A stretch of 38,267 bases of DNA from NCBI GenBank assembly GCA_026995045.1, contig JALWPK010000232.1:1-38267 (forward strand), in the 5' to 3' direction. Origin of the DNA: Gammaproteobacteria bacterium (lineage in GTDB: Bacteria; Pseudomonadota; Gammaproteobacteria; SZUA-229). Position 1 is the stretch's first letter, and every line of letters begins with the position of its first letter. Made by a program: the position numbers and the translations under genes. Below, piece after piece: positions 7,398-14,872 of the stretch. A model generated the notes under the pieces. That model saw only the letters and a program-made list of their open reading frames with translations, had not been told where the DNA came from and ran no database searches.

Positions 7398-8315
7398 TTA
7401 TTGCTTGCTGAACATGACCTGCCCACCCGTGTAGACAGAGGGTGTCCCGCTGACACGGCCATATGAATAATCCAGGCCAAGGCGCGGGATGATTTCTTCA
7501 CAGTCATTATCATCAACAAACGACTGACAACCTGGCTTGGCCGTTGCGCCACCATCCAGATTCACGGTGATATCATTACCTGCCAGCACCGGCGCCGGGT
7601 CTACCGCAATCACGCTGTTGACGACATCAAAATTACTGACACAGGCCTCAAACGTGTTGGGCACACTGCATGCTGCACTCGGTGGCGCAGTCGCTGAAGC
7701 GCCAGGGCAACCTTGCGCCCCCAGATGAAGATTGAACTTGTTATTCACCCCGGTCGGGTCACCCACACCATCAATACGGATATATTTGCGCCCGACTTTC
7801 CACGCCCACAGCATGCCGGATGCATTCAGCGGCGAGGCGGCGGTTGCCTCGTCAATGTGATTCTTGTCGGCCGGCACACCAACTGTGAAACAGACTTCCG
7901 TGTTCGATAAATCGACTGATGCAGGTACGGTCACCTTGCCCTGTACCATTGTGTTGGTTTCCGTTGTGCCATTGCAGCTTGCACTGTCATTGCTGTTTTC
8001 GAAATCCAGCATTGCCACATTATCCAGTTGCCACTGCCCGTCCTGCACTAGCTCAATTGGGTACTGCACTCCCGTGGCATCATCGTGAATATGTATGTCG
8101 TGGATATATAAACGGAAATCATTTACCTGGAAATCACTGCCCGTCACGCCGATGCCGGTATAAGTCTGCCCGCAGGTGAAATCGGCGCCATTGACCTGCG
8201 CGGCAAACTTGATGGAAACATCCTGTGGCGCTGGCGCATTTGAATTTGAACAAGCCGACATCAGTATTGGCGCAGCCATGATAGCAACGGGCAGAAAAGC
8301 GCAGGGTTGTTTCAT
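7398..8315 (-). CDS. MbnP-like copper-binding lipoprotein (metallo-mystery pair, four-Cys type)
   Basis: A 305-residue lipoprotein (lipobox LMSAC, Cys22). Family landmarks are visible in order: VNGADFTCGQTY (Cys48), FRLYIHDIHI, a Cys at 114, VCFTVGVPADKNH (Cys142, His153), the tryptophan segment GMLWAWKVGRKYIRIDG (Trp170, Trp172) and FNLHLGAQGC (Cys203). These match the MbnP/TIGR04052-type proteins that pair with a di-haem MbnH. In that family a conserved tryptophan is converted to kynurenine and contributes to copper binding; which of Trp170/172 applies here is not certain. A GAGGAG ribosome binding site (around 8323-8329) supports the start. First gene of the four-gene minus-strand operon. 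Confidence 0.85.
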   Translation of the reverse strand: MKQPCAFLPVAIMAAPILMSACSNSNAPAPQDVSIKFAAQVNGADFTCGQTYTGIGVTGSDFQVNDFRLYIHDIHIHDDATGVQYPIELVQDGQWQLDNVAMLDFENSNDSASCNGTTETNTMVQGKVTVPASVDLSNTEVCFTVGVPADKNHIDEATAASPLNASGMLWAWKVGRKYIRIDGVGDPTGVNNKFNLHLGAQGCPGASATAPPSAACSVPNTFEACVSNFDVVNSVIAVDPAPVLAGNDITVNLDGGATAKPGCQSFVDDNDCEEIIPRLGLDYSYGRVSGTPSVYTGGQVMFSKQ

Positions 8316-8933
8316 TTTGGTTACTCCTCGTCATTTATATGTATCTGTTTAGCGAGCAACTACCATGCCAATACAAAAGAAATTAAAAATCAACGGGTTA
8401 TGATTTCGCCTCACAGGCATGTGTGGCATTTCACACACTCGTTCAGTTATTTTTTACAATAATCATAACGAAAGTACTGATGCTTCCAGATGAAGGTGAC
8501 GGCGACGCAATGCCTGCCAAAATGGCAATATTGAGGACAACAGCCACGACCGGGGTGTGGACAGAATTGTTCGCCGTTATCGACAAACCCCAGGAAGCGC
8601 AAATTTGCGGCTATCCAAAAGCGAGGACATCGGTATGCCAGAGCGGCATGGCCTGCAGCGAAACACAGACGCCATTCTGACGGTTGGACGGAGGCCGGTT
8701 GTTACAAATTTCAGGCTGCAAAATTGTTAATCAATGTTAATAACACCCTGTGAAAACTGGCAATAATCAGCAGGTTACATAACATATCAAAGACTTGCCT
8801 AAACCTCTTGTCTGTTGAGTTTTCAACACGCTGGACTACAACCATTGTTTGGCTACAATTAAGCGCATAACCCATCGTGGTTATGCTAAATTGTGATCAC
8901 AAATCCTCTTGGCAGTCTTAAACAGGAAACGGA
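8316..8933. other. long divergent intergenic region with palindromic sites
   Basis: About 620 bases between the mbnP-like gene and the response regulator gene. I see no convincing gene; an 85-codon open frame at 8423-8680 has no family resemblance or ribosome binding site. There is an inverted repeat, TGTGTG-N6-CACACA, at 8420-8437, which contains the CRP/FNR-like spacing TGTG-N8-CACA and lies about 105-120 bases upstream of the mbnP-like start. Near the right edge there are two further perfect palindromes (8865-8886 and 8891-8902). Confidence 0.45.
8865..8902. promoter_or_regulatory. paired palindromes upstream of the response regulator gene
   Basis: GCATAACC (8865-8872) and GGTTATGC (8879-8886) form a perfect 8-base inverted repeat with a 6-base spacer. 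Four bases later comes the perfect 12-base palindrome TTGTGATCACAA (8891-8902). They lie 32-69 bases before the ATG at 8934, a usual position for operators. The proteins that bind them are unknown. Confidence 0.4.
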
Positions 8934-10091
8934 ATGTCTTCCCCGAAACCAGAACTATTGATCGTTGATGACTCGGCTACGATACGCGCCACCATCGCAA
9001 AATTTCTCGGTGAGGAGTTTGTCACACACACCGCAACTGATGGTGAAGAAGGCTGGGAAGCGCTTAACAAGAACAAAGCCATTTCCCTGGTTTTCGCCGA
9101 TATGCACATGCCTGTTCTCAATGGCATGTTGCTGTTGCAACGTATCCGCCAGTCTGATTGCGAACGCATCGCCAACATCCCGGTTATCATGATTACCGGC
9201 GTGGAAGACTCGCGCGCCGCCAAACGCGCCTGTCATACCATCGGCGCCACCGACTTCATCAGCAAACCGTTTGACAAAACGGATATTCTGCGTCGCGCCA
9301 ATAACTACACCAAACTTACTCGCCGCATTGCCGAATTCAACGAAGACCCCAAAGGCAATACGCTGGCCGGCCTCGACAACAATCGCGTGCTGCTCGACTT
9401 TGGCAACAAGTCAGTTGACTTTTCCGCCAGCAATCAGGTTGATGTCTCTATCCTGTACACCGAGATTGTTGGGGTGCGCAACCTGATAGAAACACATGGC
9501 AGTAAAATTGCTGAACAGATAGTTCAGAATATTTTCAAGCTGCTCGGCAAGAACCTGCGCAAGGATGAACTGATTTCGCGTATTGACGACGGCAAGTTTG
9601 TTATTGTGTTGCCAATGACCAAGGCATTCAAGGCGCATATCATCGGCTCACGCCTGAAAAAGGCGGTTAGAAAAATTGAATTTGATATCAATGGCAACAA
9701 GGTTCGCGTCACGCTGGCTGTTGGCCTGACATCTACCGATTCAACAGATGATGCCGGCGTACTCACATTCAAGGATTACTGCGTACAGGCAGCCCTGGCA
9801 TTGCGCGCCTCACTGGAAATACCCAAACATCCGGTTGTGCGCTACGACGAAACCTACGAAAAACAGTTCGAGGATCTGCCAGAAAAACTGGAAGTGCGCC
9901 GCGCTGAGGATGACGCCATCAACGGTGATTCCGCACTGGAAGAATTCGGCGAGTTTTTCTCGGGCATCCTGGTGGGTGATTACAGCTCGATTCCGGAAAG
10001 CTATATCCCGACGCTGATTACGCCGCTGGAAAACTTTCTGGATTATGCGCACAGGCTGCACCATCCGGAAGCCCACAAAAAAGCCAGCTAA
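8934..10091 (+). CDS. response regulator with REC domain and degenerate GGDEF domain
   Basis: A 385-residue cytoplasmic signalling protein. Residues 5-125 are a receiver domain: acidic pair Asp12/Asp13, phospho-acceptor Asp56, Thr88 and Lys111 (in ISKPF) are all present. Residues about 145-310 have the length and pattern of a GGDEF domain (LGKNLRKDELISRIDDGKFVIVLP), but the signature loop reads DDGKF (218-222) instead of GGDEF, so diguanylate cyclase activity is unlikely. The last 75 residues are acidic and then helical, with no recognised fold. A good AGGAAACGG ribosome binding site supports the start. No histidine kinase gene is nearby. Confidence 0.8.
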   Translation: MSSPKPELLIVDDSATIRATIAKFLGEEFVTHTATDGEEGWEALNKNKAISLVFADMHMPVLNGMLLLQRIRQSDCERIANIPVIMITGVEDSRAAKRACHTIGATDFISKPFDKTDILRRANNYTKLTRRIAEFNEDPKGNTLAGLDNNRVLLDFGNKSVDFSASNQVDVSILYTEIVGVRNLIETHGSKIAEQIVQNIFKLLGKNLRKDELISRIDDGKFVIVLPMTKAFKAHIIGSRLKKAVRKIEFDINGNKVRVTLAVGLTSTDSTDDAGVLTFKDYCVQAALALRASLEIPKHPVVRYDETYEKQFEDLPEKLEVRRAEDDAINGDSALEEFGEFFSGILVGDYSSIPESYIPTLITPLENFLDYAHRLHHPEAHKKAS

Positions 10092-10112
10092 ATCCTGCCA
10101 GCCGTCTGGCCA

Positions 10113-11225
10113 TCAGCTTTTCAGCGCCTTTAACTGCTCGAAAACCGGATCGGTAACCGGTTTGATTTTTTTGCGCATCACCGTGCCAATCGCATCGGTG
10201 CGCGCAAAAATCGGATTCACCAGCTCAACAGACAGGCAGGACAGTATCACCATCGCCTCGACATAAGGTTTCATCTGCGGCAGTTTTTCGATGACTTCCG
10301 CCGCGCCAGTACACTGTGTAACGCAATAGTCAGCGCACTGTTCGCATATCGCCTCCATATCGCCAACAGCAAACTGCTCAGGCTTCACGCTGACGAAATA
10401 GCTGGCAATCGCATTCAACAGGGACTCCACCACATGTTGATCCATCGGTTTTTTCAACGCCAGTTCAGCTGTCGCCACAAAGGCCTGCCCCCTGTCACTG
10501 AGCACGCGCAACAACTGTGCGGCGCAGGCATTGCCCTGTTCGCTCAATTGCTGCAAATCTGACGCCACCGAGTCCAGCACCGGGTTCGGCGCGGCTTCCA
10601 TCGGCAGGTCATCGGGCGCGCTGTGTAAAAAACCGACATACAAACTGCGTTTGGATTTGGCTTTTGCCCACAGTTTCTGTTTGTCTTCTTCATCAATCAA
10701 ACCAGGCTGCAACACCAGCCGCACCGATTCAATCATGTCGATCTGGTCTTCCTCGAAGGGCAAAAACTCCAGCAAAAATTCCGCCAGCACCTTGCCGGTT
10801 TCGCCTTCCACCACCGCCTGCTTTTCCAGCATCTTGCGCGCGTTTTGCGAATTGGGCATGGCCCACCAGGCGCGTGCGGCAAGTTCGTCGGTGAGGCCCG
10901 GCGCATGCACCGCCGCCACTACAGCTTCGGTTTCGCCCAATAACAACAACTGGCTCAGGCTTTCGTCACGCGCCTGCCCCATGCGCGTCCAGCGTTTCAG
11001 GTAAACCGGGTAACCGCCGGGCGAACCCATGACATGGGTGGAAAACAGCGCCTTGACGTTCTTGATGTATTTTTCATCCTTGCAGTTCGGGTTGAGCGGC
11101 ACTTTGGCCTCACCCTTGTCGGTAAGCGCATAAACAATCATTTTGGATTCATCAATACGCACCGCCTGCAGGTTTTGATGCAGCAGCACATTCAAACGCA
11201 AATTGTCTTCAGCAGATAGTTCCAT
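10113..11225 (-). CDS. dsrS: DsrS-like cytoplasmic protein of sulfur oxidisers
   Basis: A 370-residue soluble protein with no signal peptide or membrane segment. I recognise its N-terminal third (AEDNLRLNVLLHQNLQAVRIDES, VPLNPNCKDE, SPGGYPVYLKRWTRMGQ, LLLLGETEAVVAAVHAPGLTDELAARAWWAM) as the DsrS type, the last gene of the Allochromatium vinosum dsr operon. The role of DsrS is not established; it has been linked to post-transcriptional control or efficient sulfur oxidation. There is a Cys cluster (CEQCADYCVTQC, about residues 307-318) that might bind metal. It is not next to dsrR here but forms the last gene of a minus-strand set with a VWA protein, MoxR ATPase and Sel1 protein. The name rests on remembered sequence, so moderate certainty. 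Confidence 0.68.
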   Translation of the reverse strand: MELSAEDNLRLNVLLHQNLQAVRIDESKMIVYALTDKGEAKVPLNPNCKDEKYIKNVKALFSTHVMGSPGGYPVYLKRWTRMGQARDESLSQLLLLGETEAVVAAVHAPGLTDELAARAWWAMPNSQNARKMLEKQAVVEGETGKVLAEFLLEFLPFEEDQIDMIESVRLVLQPGLIDEEDKQKLWAKAKSKRSLYVGFLHSAPDDLPMEAAPNPVLDSVASDLQQLSEQGNACAAQLLRVLSDRGQAFVATAELALKKPMDQHVVESLLNAIASYFVSVKPEQFAVGDMEAICEQCADYCVTQCTGAAEVIEKLPQMKPYVEAMVILSCLSVELVNPIFARTDAIGTVMRKKIKPVTDPVFEQLKALKS

Positions 11226-11234
11226 AGTCAGTTA

Positions 11235-11346
11235 GCCACAGAGGCGCAGAGCGCACAGAGATAATATTTGTTATTGAAGTCCTGTCATCAAGCATCACTA
11301 AAGCCACACACATCAAACCCCTCTGTGTTCTCTGCGTCTCTGTGGC
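11235..11346. repeat. palindromic dispersed repeat (CCACAGAGG family), copy 3
   Basis: The left arm at 11235-11260 starts GCCACAGAGGCGCAGAG. The right arm at 11321-11346 ends TCTGCGTCTCTGTGGC. About 60 bases separate them. It fills the spacer between the VWA gene and the dsrS-like gene and has the same architecture as the copy at 2974-3086. Confidence 0.7.
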
Positions 11347-11354
11347 AAAAAAAT

Positions 11355-12608
11355 TCAATTCAACTGGATACGTTCTCCAAACGGCACTTTTGCCTTGCCT
11401 TTCACCAGCCAGACCACGGGATAGTGCGGCTCGGCTTCGGGAAACACGCCTTCGGCATCGGTAAAATACACCAACGCATCCGGCGCGCTGTCCTGCTGTT
11501 CTATCCAGTTGAACACCGGCCTGAAGTTGGTGCCGCCGCCACCACGAATTTCGACATCGAAACGAAACTCGTCCCAGGCTTCAAAATACCACGGACAACC
11601 GTAGTTCAAATCGGAGTCGCAACTGAGCAGGGTCACCCGTGCGCGCACCTGGCTTTTGATGGAATCGATTTCTGAAATAAATTCCTGTATTTCTTCTTCG
11701 GAAATCGAGCCGCTGGTATCGACCGCCACCACCACATTCACCTGATGGCTGCGCAGGCTGGGATACACCGCCGGGTCGCCTCGGCGGGTGGAGGGACGCG
11801 CATAACTGTAATCATCGCGCGCAGTGGCAGTGAGAAAACGCGCCAGCAACATGCGCCACGGCAGGCGCGGCTGCAACAAATAGTCGACCATGCGAGCCAT
11901 CTCGCCTTCCAGCTTGCCGGATTGCAGCGCCTGCTGCGCGGCGGCGGCCATGCGTTGTTGCCACTGTACGCTTAAGTCCTCCAGTTCCTGCTGCGACATC
12001 TCCGGCGGTGGCGAATTACCCATGCTGCTACCCTGGTCATTCGAGTCTTCCTCGCTGCCCTGACCGCTGGTTTTGTCGTTTTTTTCACGCTCGCGTTCGC
12101 TGTTGCCACCACCTTTGTTTTGTTCCTTCTCGCGATCACCATCAGAATCGTTGTCATCGCGATTGTCTTCCAGGTCACGTTCGCCGCCGTTGTCCATGTC
12201 TTCCAGACAGGGGTAGATTTCCTCAGCGGTCATGCCCTCGTATTCGCGCAGGTATTGCGCGTCGGGCGTGGGCTTGAGCCCGTCCTTGATAAGCAGCGGA
12301 TTCACCGCATAGTCGCAGGCCAGCTCCCAGCGGTGCTTGACCCGGTGGCCACGCCGGTGAAAATGCGACAGCGCACAGTGCAGCGCTTCATGCGATAACG
12401 CAAACTGGGTTTGCTCGGCATCGAGCGCATCAATGTAATCGGGATTGTAATAAAAGGTTTTGCCGTCGCTGAACGTGGTTTCACACCACTTGGCATCGGC
12501 CTCCACCATGGGCAGGCGCAACACCAGCGCGCCCAGAAACGGCTTGTCCAGAATCAGGCGGGTGCGCGCGGTCGCCAGTTTGGTTTCAACGTCGGGGTAG
12601 TCACTCAT
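11355..12608 (-). CDS. VWA-like protein with N-terminal putative metallopeptidase domain (DUF2201 type)
   Basis: A 417-residue protein. The N-terminal domain has an HEALH motif (His73, Glu74, His77) in LSHEALHCALSH, the HExxH zinc signature. Residues about 135-205 are a highly charged, Asp/Glu/Lys/Ser-rich linker of low complexity. The C-terminal domain carries the MIDAS-type sequence VVVAVDTSGSIS (Asp297 to Ser301) of a von Willebrand A fold. This two-part design matches the DUF2201 putative metallopeptidase/VWA-like family, which is usually encoded beside a MoxR ATPase, as here. The pair probably acts as a chaperone-like remodelling system; the client is unknown. I chose ATG 12608; a TTG at 12629 in frame is less likely. 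Confidence 0.82.
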   Translation of the reverse strand: MSDYPDVETKLATARTRLILDKPFLGALVLRLPMVEADAKWCETTFSDGKTFYYNPDYIDALDAEQTQFALSHEALHCALSHFHRRGHRVKHRWELACDYAVNPLLIKDGLKPTPDAQYLREYEGMTAEEIYPCLEDMDNGGERDLEDNRDDNDSDGDREKEQNKGGGNSEREREKNDKTSGQGSEEDSNDQGSSMGNSPPPEMSQQELEDLSVQWQQRMAAAAQQALQSGKLEGEMARMVDYLLQPRLPWRMLLARFLTATARDDYSYARPSTRRGDPAVYPSLRSHQVNVVVAVDTSGSISEEEIQEFISEIDSIKSQVRARVTLLSCDSDLNYGCPWYFEAWDEFRFDVEIRGGGGTNFRPVFNWIEQQDSAPDALVYFTDAEGVFPEAEPHYPVVWLVKGKAKVPFGERIQLN

Positions 12609-12746
12609 GTTTTTCAAATTTTCCGCCAATGCATGCTAATACACGCCAATGTTGCATGTCAGCCCTGTCCGACTTCAACGTTGCCGCGCAACTGGCCAGC
12701 CTGCAATTTTTGATGACGCTCGAAATAAAAACCACACAACTGACTT

Positions 12747-12771
12747 CGCGTGCATTTGCGTTCATTTGCGG
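12747..12771. repeat. CATTTGCG tandem motif in the VWA-MoxR spacer
   Basis: Two adjacent 10-base units, TGCATTTGCG and TTCATTTGCG, occur at 12751-12770. This type of string is frequently seen as intergenic repeat debris in proteobacterial genomes. The remaining part of the 168-base spacer shows nothing I can assign. Confidence 0.3.
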
Positions 12772-12776
12772 AAAAA

Positions 12777-13817
12777 TCAATACAGCATGATATCGGCAAT
12801 TTTGTCCGCCCAGTTGGAGAACTCGGACACGGCGAAGAGTTCCTGACCGATGGCGCGATGCATGTCGGACACCAGCATTACTCCCATTTCACGCTGCCGG
12901 AATTTGCCTGCATAGTTGAGAATGTTGCCATGCACCCTGGCGGCGTCTTCGGTTTCTTTGGCGCGAATCGCCTTGCCCACCAGCGCGGTGGCGACAGCGT
13001 ATTGCAGGTCGATTTCTTTTGGCGCGGGCACATCTTCGCCGGCGACGATGGCGTCCAGATCCGGCATCTGATCCAGGCTTTCGACAAAGGCCCGCAGTTC
13101 GATGCCGGCGGCGTTGCCAACACAGGCTTGCAGCGAACCCAGCAACAGCGCCGGCTGGTCGCCAAATTTTTGCAGCGCGCGGTGGGCGAATTCCCACGAA
13201 CGTGGTGACGGGAACGCCACCGGGTTGGTCGACGGGTCGAAGTCGAACAGCAAATCCTGGCGGAAGCGCAGGAAAGCGATGATGCGCTCGTCGATCTGGT
13301 TGGCGTACGCCCAGGCCACCCAGTCATCCAGATTGACTTCCACTTCGTAGTGCGAGAAACGGTTGGCCAGTGGCGCCGGCATGGAATAAGTTACGCCACG
13401 GTCGCCCTGACGGTTGCCGGCGGCGATAATTGCCCAGCCTTCCGGCACTTCGTATTCGCCCAGCTTGCGGTCGAGAATCAGCTGGTAGGCGGCGGCGGAC
13501 ACACTCGGCGGCGCCGAGGTGATTTCATCGATGAACAGAATGCCGCTGTCGCCGTGGCGTTTTTTGCTGGGCAACATCGACGGCACAGCCCATTCCACTT
13601 CCTCGCCATTGCGGAACGGAATGCCACGCAAATCGCTCGGCTCCATTTGTGACAGGCGCACATCAATCAACGGCACGTTGTGCCGCTCGGCCACCTGCGC
13701 CACCATTTGGGATTTACCAACGCCAGGCGGCCCCCACAACATCACCGGGGTGTGATGCCCTGCTTCGGTACTGGAGAATTCTTTTTCGATTACTGCAATC
13801 AGGTGTGCTGGACGCAT
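12777..13817 (-). CDS. MoxR-type AAA+ ATPase
   Basis: A 346-residue AAA+ ATPase. Walker A is GPPGVGKS (29-36), Walker B is GILFIDEI (92-99), and the sensor-1 asparagine is in IIAAGNRQGD. The sequence VRLSQMEPSDLRGIPF is characteristic of the MoxR subgroup that partners with VWA proteins. MoxR-VWA pairs promote maturation or metal insertion of client enzymes (for example CbbQ-CbbO for RuBisCO, NorQ-NorD for NO reductase). Here the partner is the VWA protein at 11355-12608. The neighbouring DsrS-like gene suggests a client in sulfur metabolism, which is inference only. Confidence 0.88.
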   Translation of the reverse strand: MRPAHLIAVIEKEFSSTEAGHHTPVMLWGPPGVGKSQMVAQVAERHNVPLIDVRLSQMEPSDLRGIPFRNGEEVEWAVPSMLPSKKRHGDSGILFIDEITSAPPSVSAAAYQLILDRKLGEYEVPEGWAIIAAGNRQGDRGVTYSMPAPLANRFSHYEVEVNLDDWVAWAYANQIDERIIAFLRFRQDLLFDFDPSTNPVAFPSPRSWEFAHRALQKFGDQPALLLGSLQACVGNAAGIELRAFVESLDQMPDLDAIVAGEDVPAPKEIDLQYAVATALVGKAIRAKETEDAARVHGNILNYAGKFRQREMGVMLVSDMHRAIGQELFAVSEFSNWADKIADIMLY

Positions 13818-13909
13818 TTTCAGGTTTCTGGATTCTTGTAACTGGGAACAGGGTAGATGTCGCCGGTCGCCACTTGCCTAACCGAAGACAAACGACCAAC
13901 GACCAATGA

Positions 13910-14356
13910 CTAAAAACCTGCAAGCTTGTACAGGCGTTTGGCTTCTTCCGGGTCTTTTTCGACTATCTTGCCTTCGTCATACAACATGGCGAGCGTGGTC
14001 ATGGAGCCGGTCAGCCCCTGATCGGCGGCTTTTTTGAACCACTTCACCGCTTCCTCACCGCTTTGCTCGACGCATTCGCCTTCCATGTACATAAAACCCA
14101 GGCCGTGCTGGGCGACTGCGTGTCCCTGCTCGGCGGCGGCTTTCATGTATTCAAAGGCTTTTTGCTCGTTCACCACCGTGCCCAGACCATTCTGGTACAT
14201 AATGGCGCAGCGGTGCAGAGCCTCGGCGTCGCCCTGTTCCGCCAGCGGGTTGAGAAACCGCATGGCCTGGGAAAAGTTTTTGGCTTCGAAAGCCGCGAGG
14301 CCGCTTGAAAAAGCCGCGTCCTTGTCGCTCATTTCCATGGATTCGTTGTCTGACAT
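13910..14356 (-). CDS. Sel1-repeat (TPR-like) protein
   Basis: A 148-residue protein consisting almost entirely of Sel1-like repeats, with three clear units of about 36 residues (for example ALHRCAIMYQNGLGTVVNEQ, QHGLGFMYMEGECVEQSGEE, MTTLAMLYDEGKIVEKDPEE). There is no signal peptide, so it is probably cytosolic and acts as a protein-protein adaptor. It is the first gene of the minus-strand set Sel1-MoxR-VWA-DsrS, with a 92-base spacer before moxR that contains an ACGACCAACGACCAA-type repeat. Binding partner unknown. Confidence 0.8.
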   Translation of the reverse strand: MSDNESMEMSDKDAAFSSGLAAFEAKNFSQAMRFLNPLAEQGDAEALHRCAIMYQNGLGTVVNEQKAFEYMKAAAEQGHAVAQHGLGFMYMEGECVEQSGEEAVKWFKKAADQGLTGSMTTLAMLYDEGKIVEKDPEEAKRLYKLAGF

Positions 14357-14486
14357 ATTCAGTCTCGGTTAAGTCAATCTGGATAGTGTATCATGCTACG
14401 CAATATGCAGCCGTCTGCGAATATCCTGCATGGGCAGTATCGCCTTCACCCCGCCCCTCCCCTCCCGAATGGGATATAAGCAGCCG

Positions 14487-14516
14487 TTTCAACGACCTGC
14501 GCGAATCAGGTATAAT
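14487..14516 (+). promoter_or_regulatory. sigma-70 promoter of the 64-aa protein gene
   Basis: TTTCAA (14487-14492), an 18-base spacer and a perfect TATAAT (14511-14516). The predicted start near 14523 gives a leader of about 80 bases. Confidence 0.55.
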
Positions 14517-14530
14517 CTGCGCCCAATAGC

Positions 14531-14582
14531 GAGATGCCCGCATCTCCGAACGTTATCCTGATTGCGGCAATGTGCCGTAATC
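14531..14582 (+). ncRNA. structured 5' leader with two hairpins
   Basis: Two strong hairpins lie in the predicted leader. GAGATG (14531-14536) pairs with CATCTC (14541-14546) around a CCCG loop. GATTGCGGCA (14560-14569) pairs with TGCCGTAATC (14573-14582) with a single G-U pair. The second hairpin ends 22 bases before the ATG at 14605, leaving the GGGGAA ribosome binding region exposed. It could be an mRNA-stabilising leader, a regulatory leader or a small RNA; the sequence does not match a riboswitch class I know. Confidence 0.45.
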
Positions 14583-14604
14583 GCAACAACTATGGGGAAA
14601 CAAG

Positions 14605-14799
14605 ATGAACCAAGAGTACTATGACGCTGTAACCAAAATGGAAGCCGCTGGTGTAGACCCTGAATACATCCAGGGCTGGCAGGGTGGCTACGTGCTGAAC
14701 CCTGAGCGCGAAGAGCAGCGCCTGACCGAAGCCTATGAAGCCGGCTACGCAGACGGCAAGGAAAAGACCCTGGACAACTACAGCAACTGGGTTAAATAA
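14605..14799 (+). CDS. small conserved protein, possibly of the sulfur-globule oxidation group
   Basis: A 64-residue soluble, acidic protein (MNQEYYDAVTKMEAAGVDPE, then GWQGGYVLNPEREEQRLTEAYEAGYADGKEK). No signal peptide, no cysteine and no membrane segment. It has its own promoter, a structured leader and a strong terminator, so it is a single-gene, probably well-expressed unit. I have an unverified recollection of similar small proteins being annotated as 'Alvin_2107 family globule sulfur oxidation protein', which would fit this organism. The function cannot be shown from the sequence. Confidence 0.65.
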   Translation: MNQEYYDAVTKMEAAGVDPEYIQGWQGGYVLNPEREEQRLTEAYEAGYADGKEKTLDNYSNWVK

Positions 14800-14823
14800 C
14801 ACCGCTTCCCTGCATGTTTGAAT

Positions 14824-14851
14824 AAAGGCCGGTCTGTGACCGGCCTTTTTT
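14824..14851. terminator. Rho-independent terminator
   Basis: GGCCGGTC (14827-14834) and GACCGGCC (14838-14845) form a perfect 8-bp GC-rich stem with a TGT loop, followed by six T (14846-14851). On the other strand an AAATAA/T-rich flank is present, so it can also serve the convergent gene ending at 14873. Confidence 0.9.
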
Positions 14852-14872
14852 ATTGTCGATCAACAAAGCAGG

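Noticed and set aside
8423-8680. 85-codon open frame on the plus strand
   Set aside because: No ribosome binding site, no family resemblance and odd composition; it overlaps the palindromic control region of the mbnP-like gene.
10097-10110. GCCAG-CCGT-CTGGC hairpin between the response regulator and the dsrS-like gene
   Set aside because: Only 5 bp and no clean T-run on either side; not called as a terminator.
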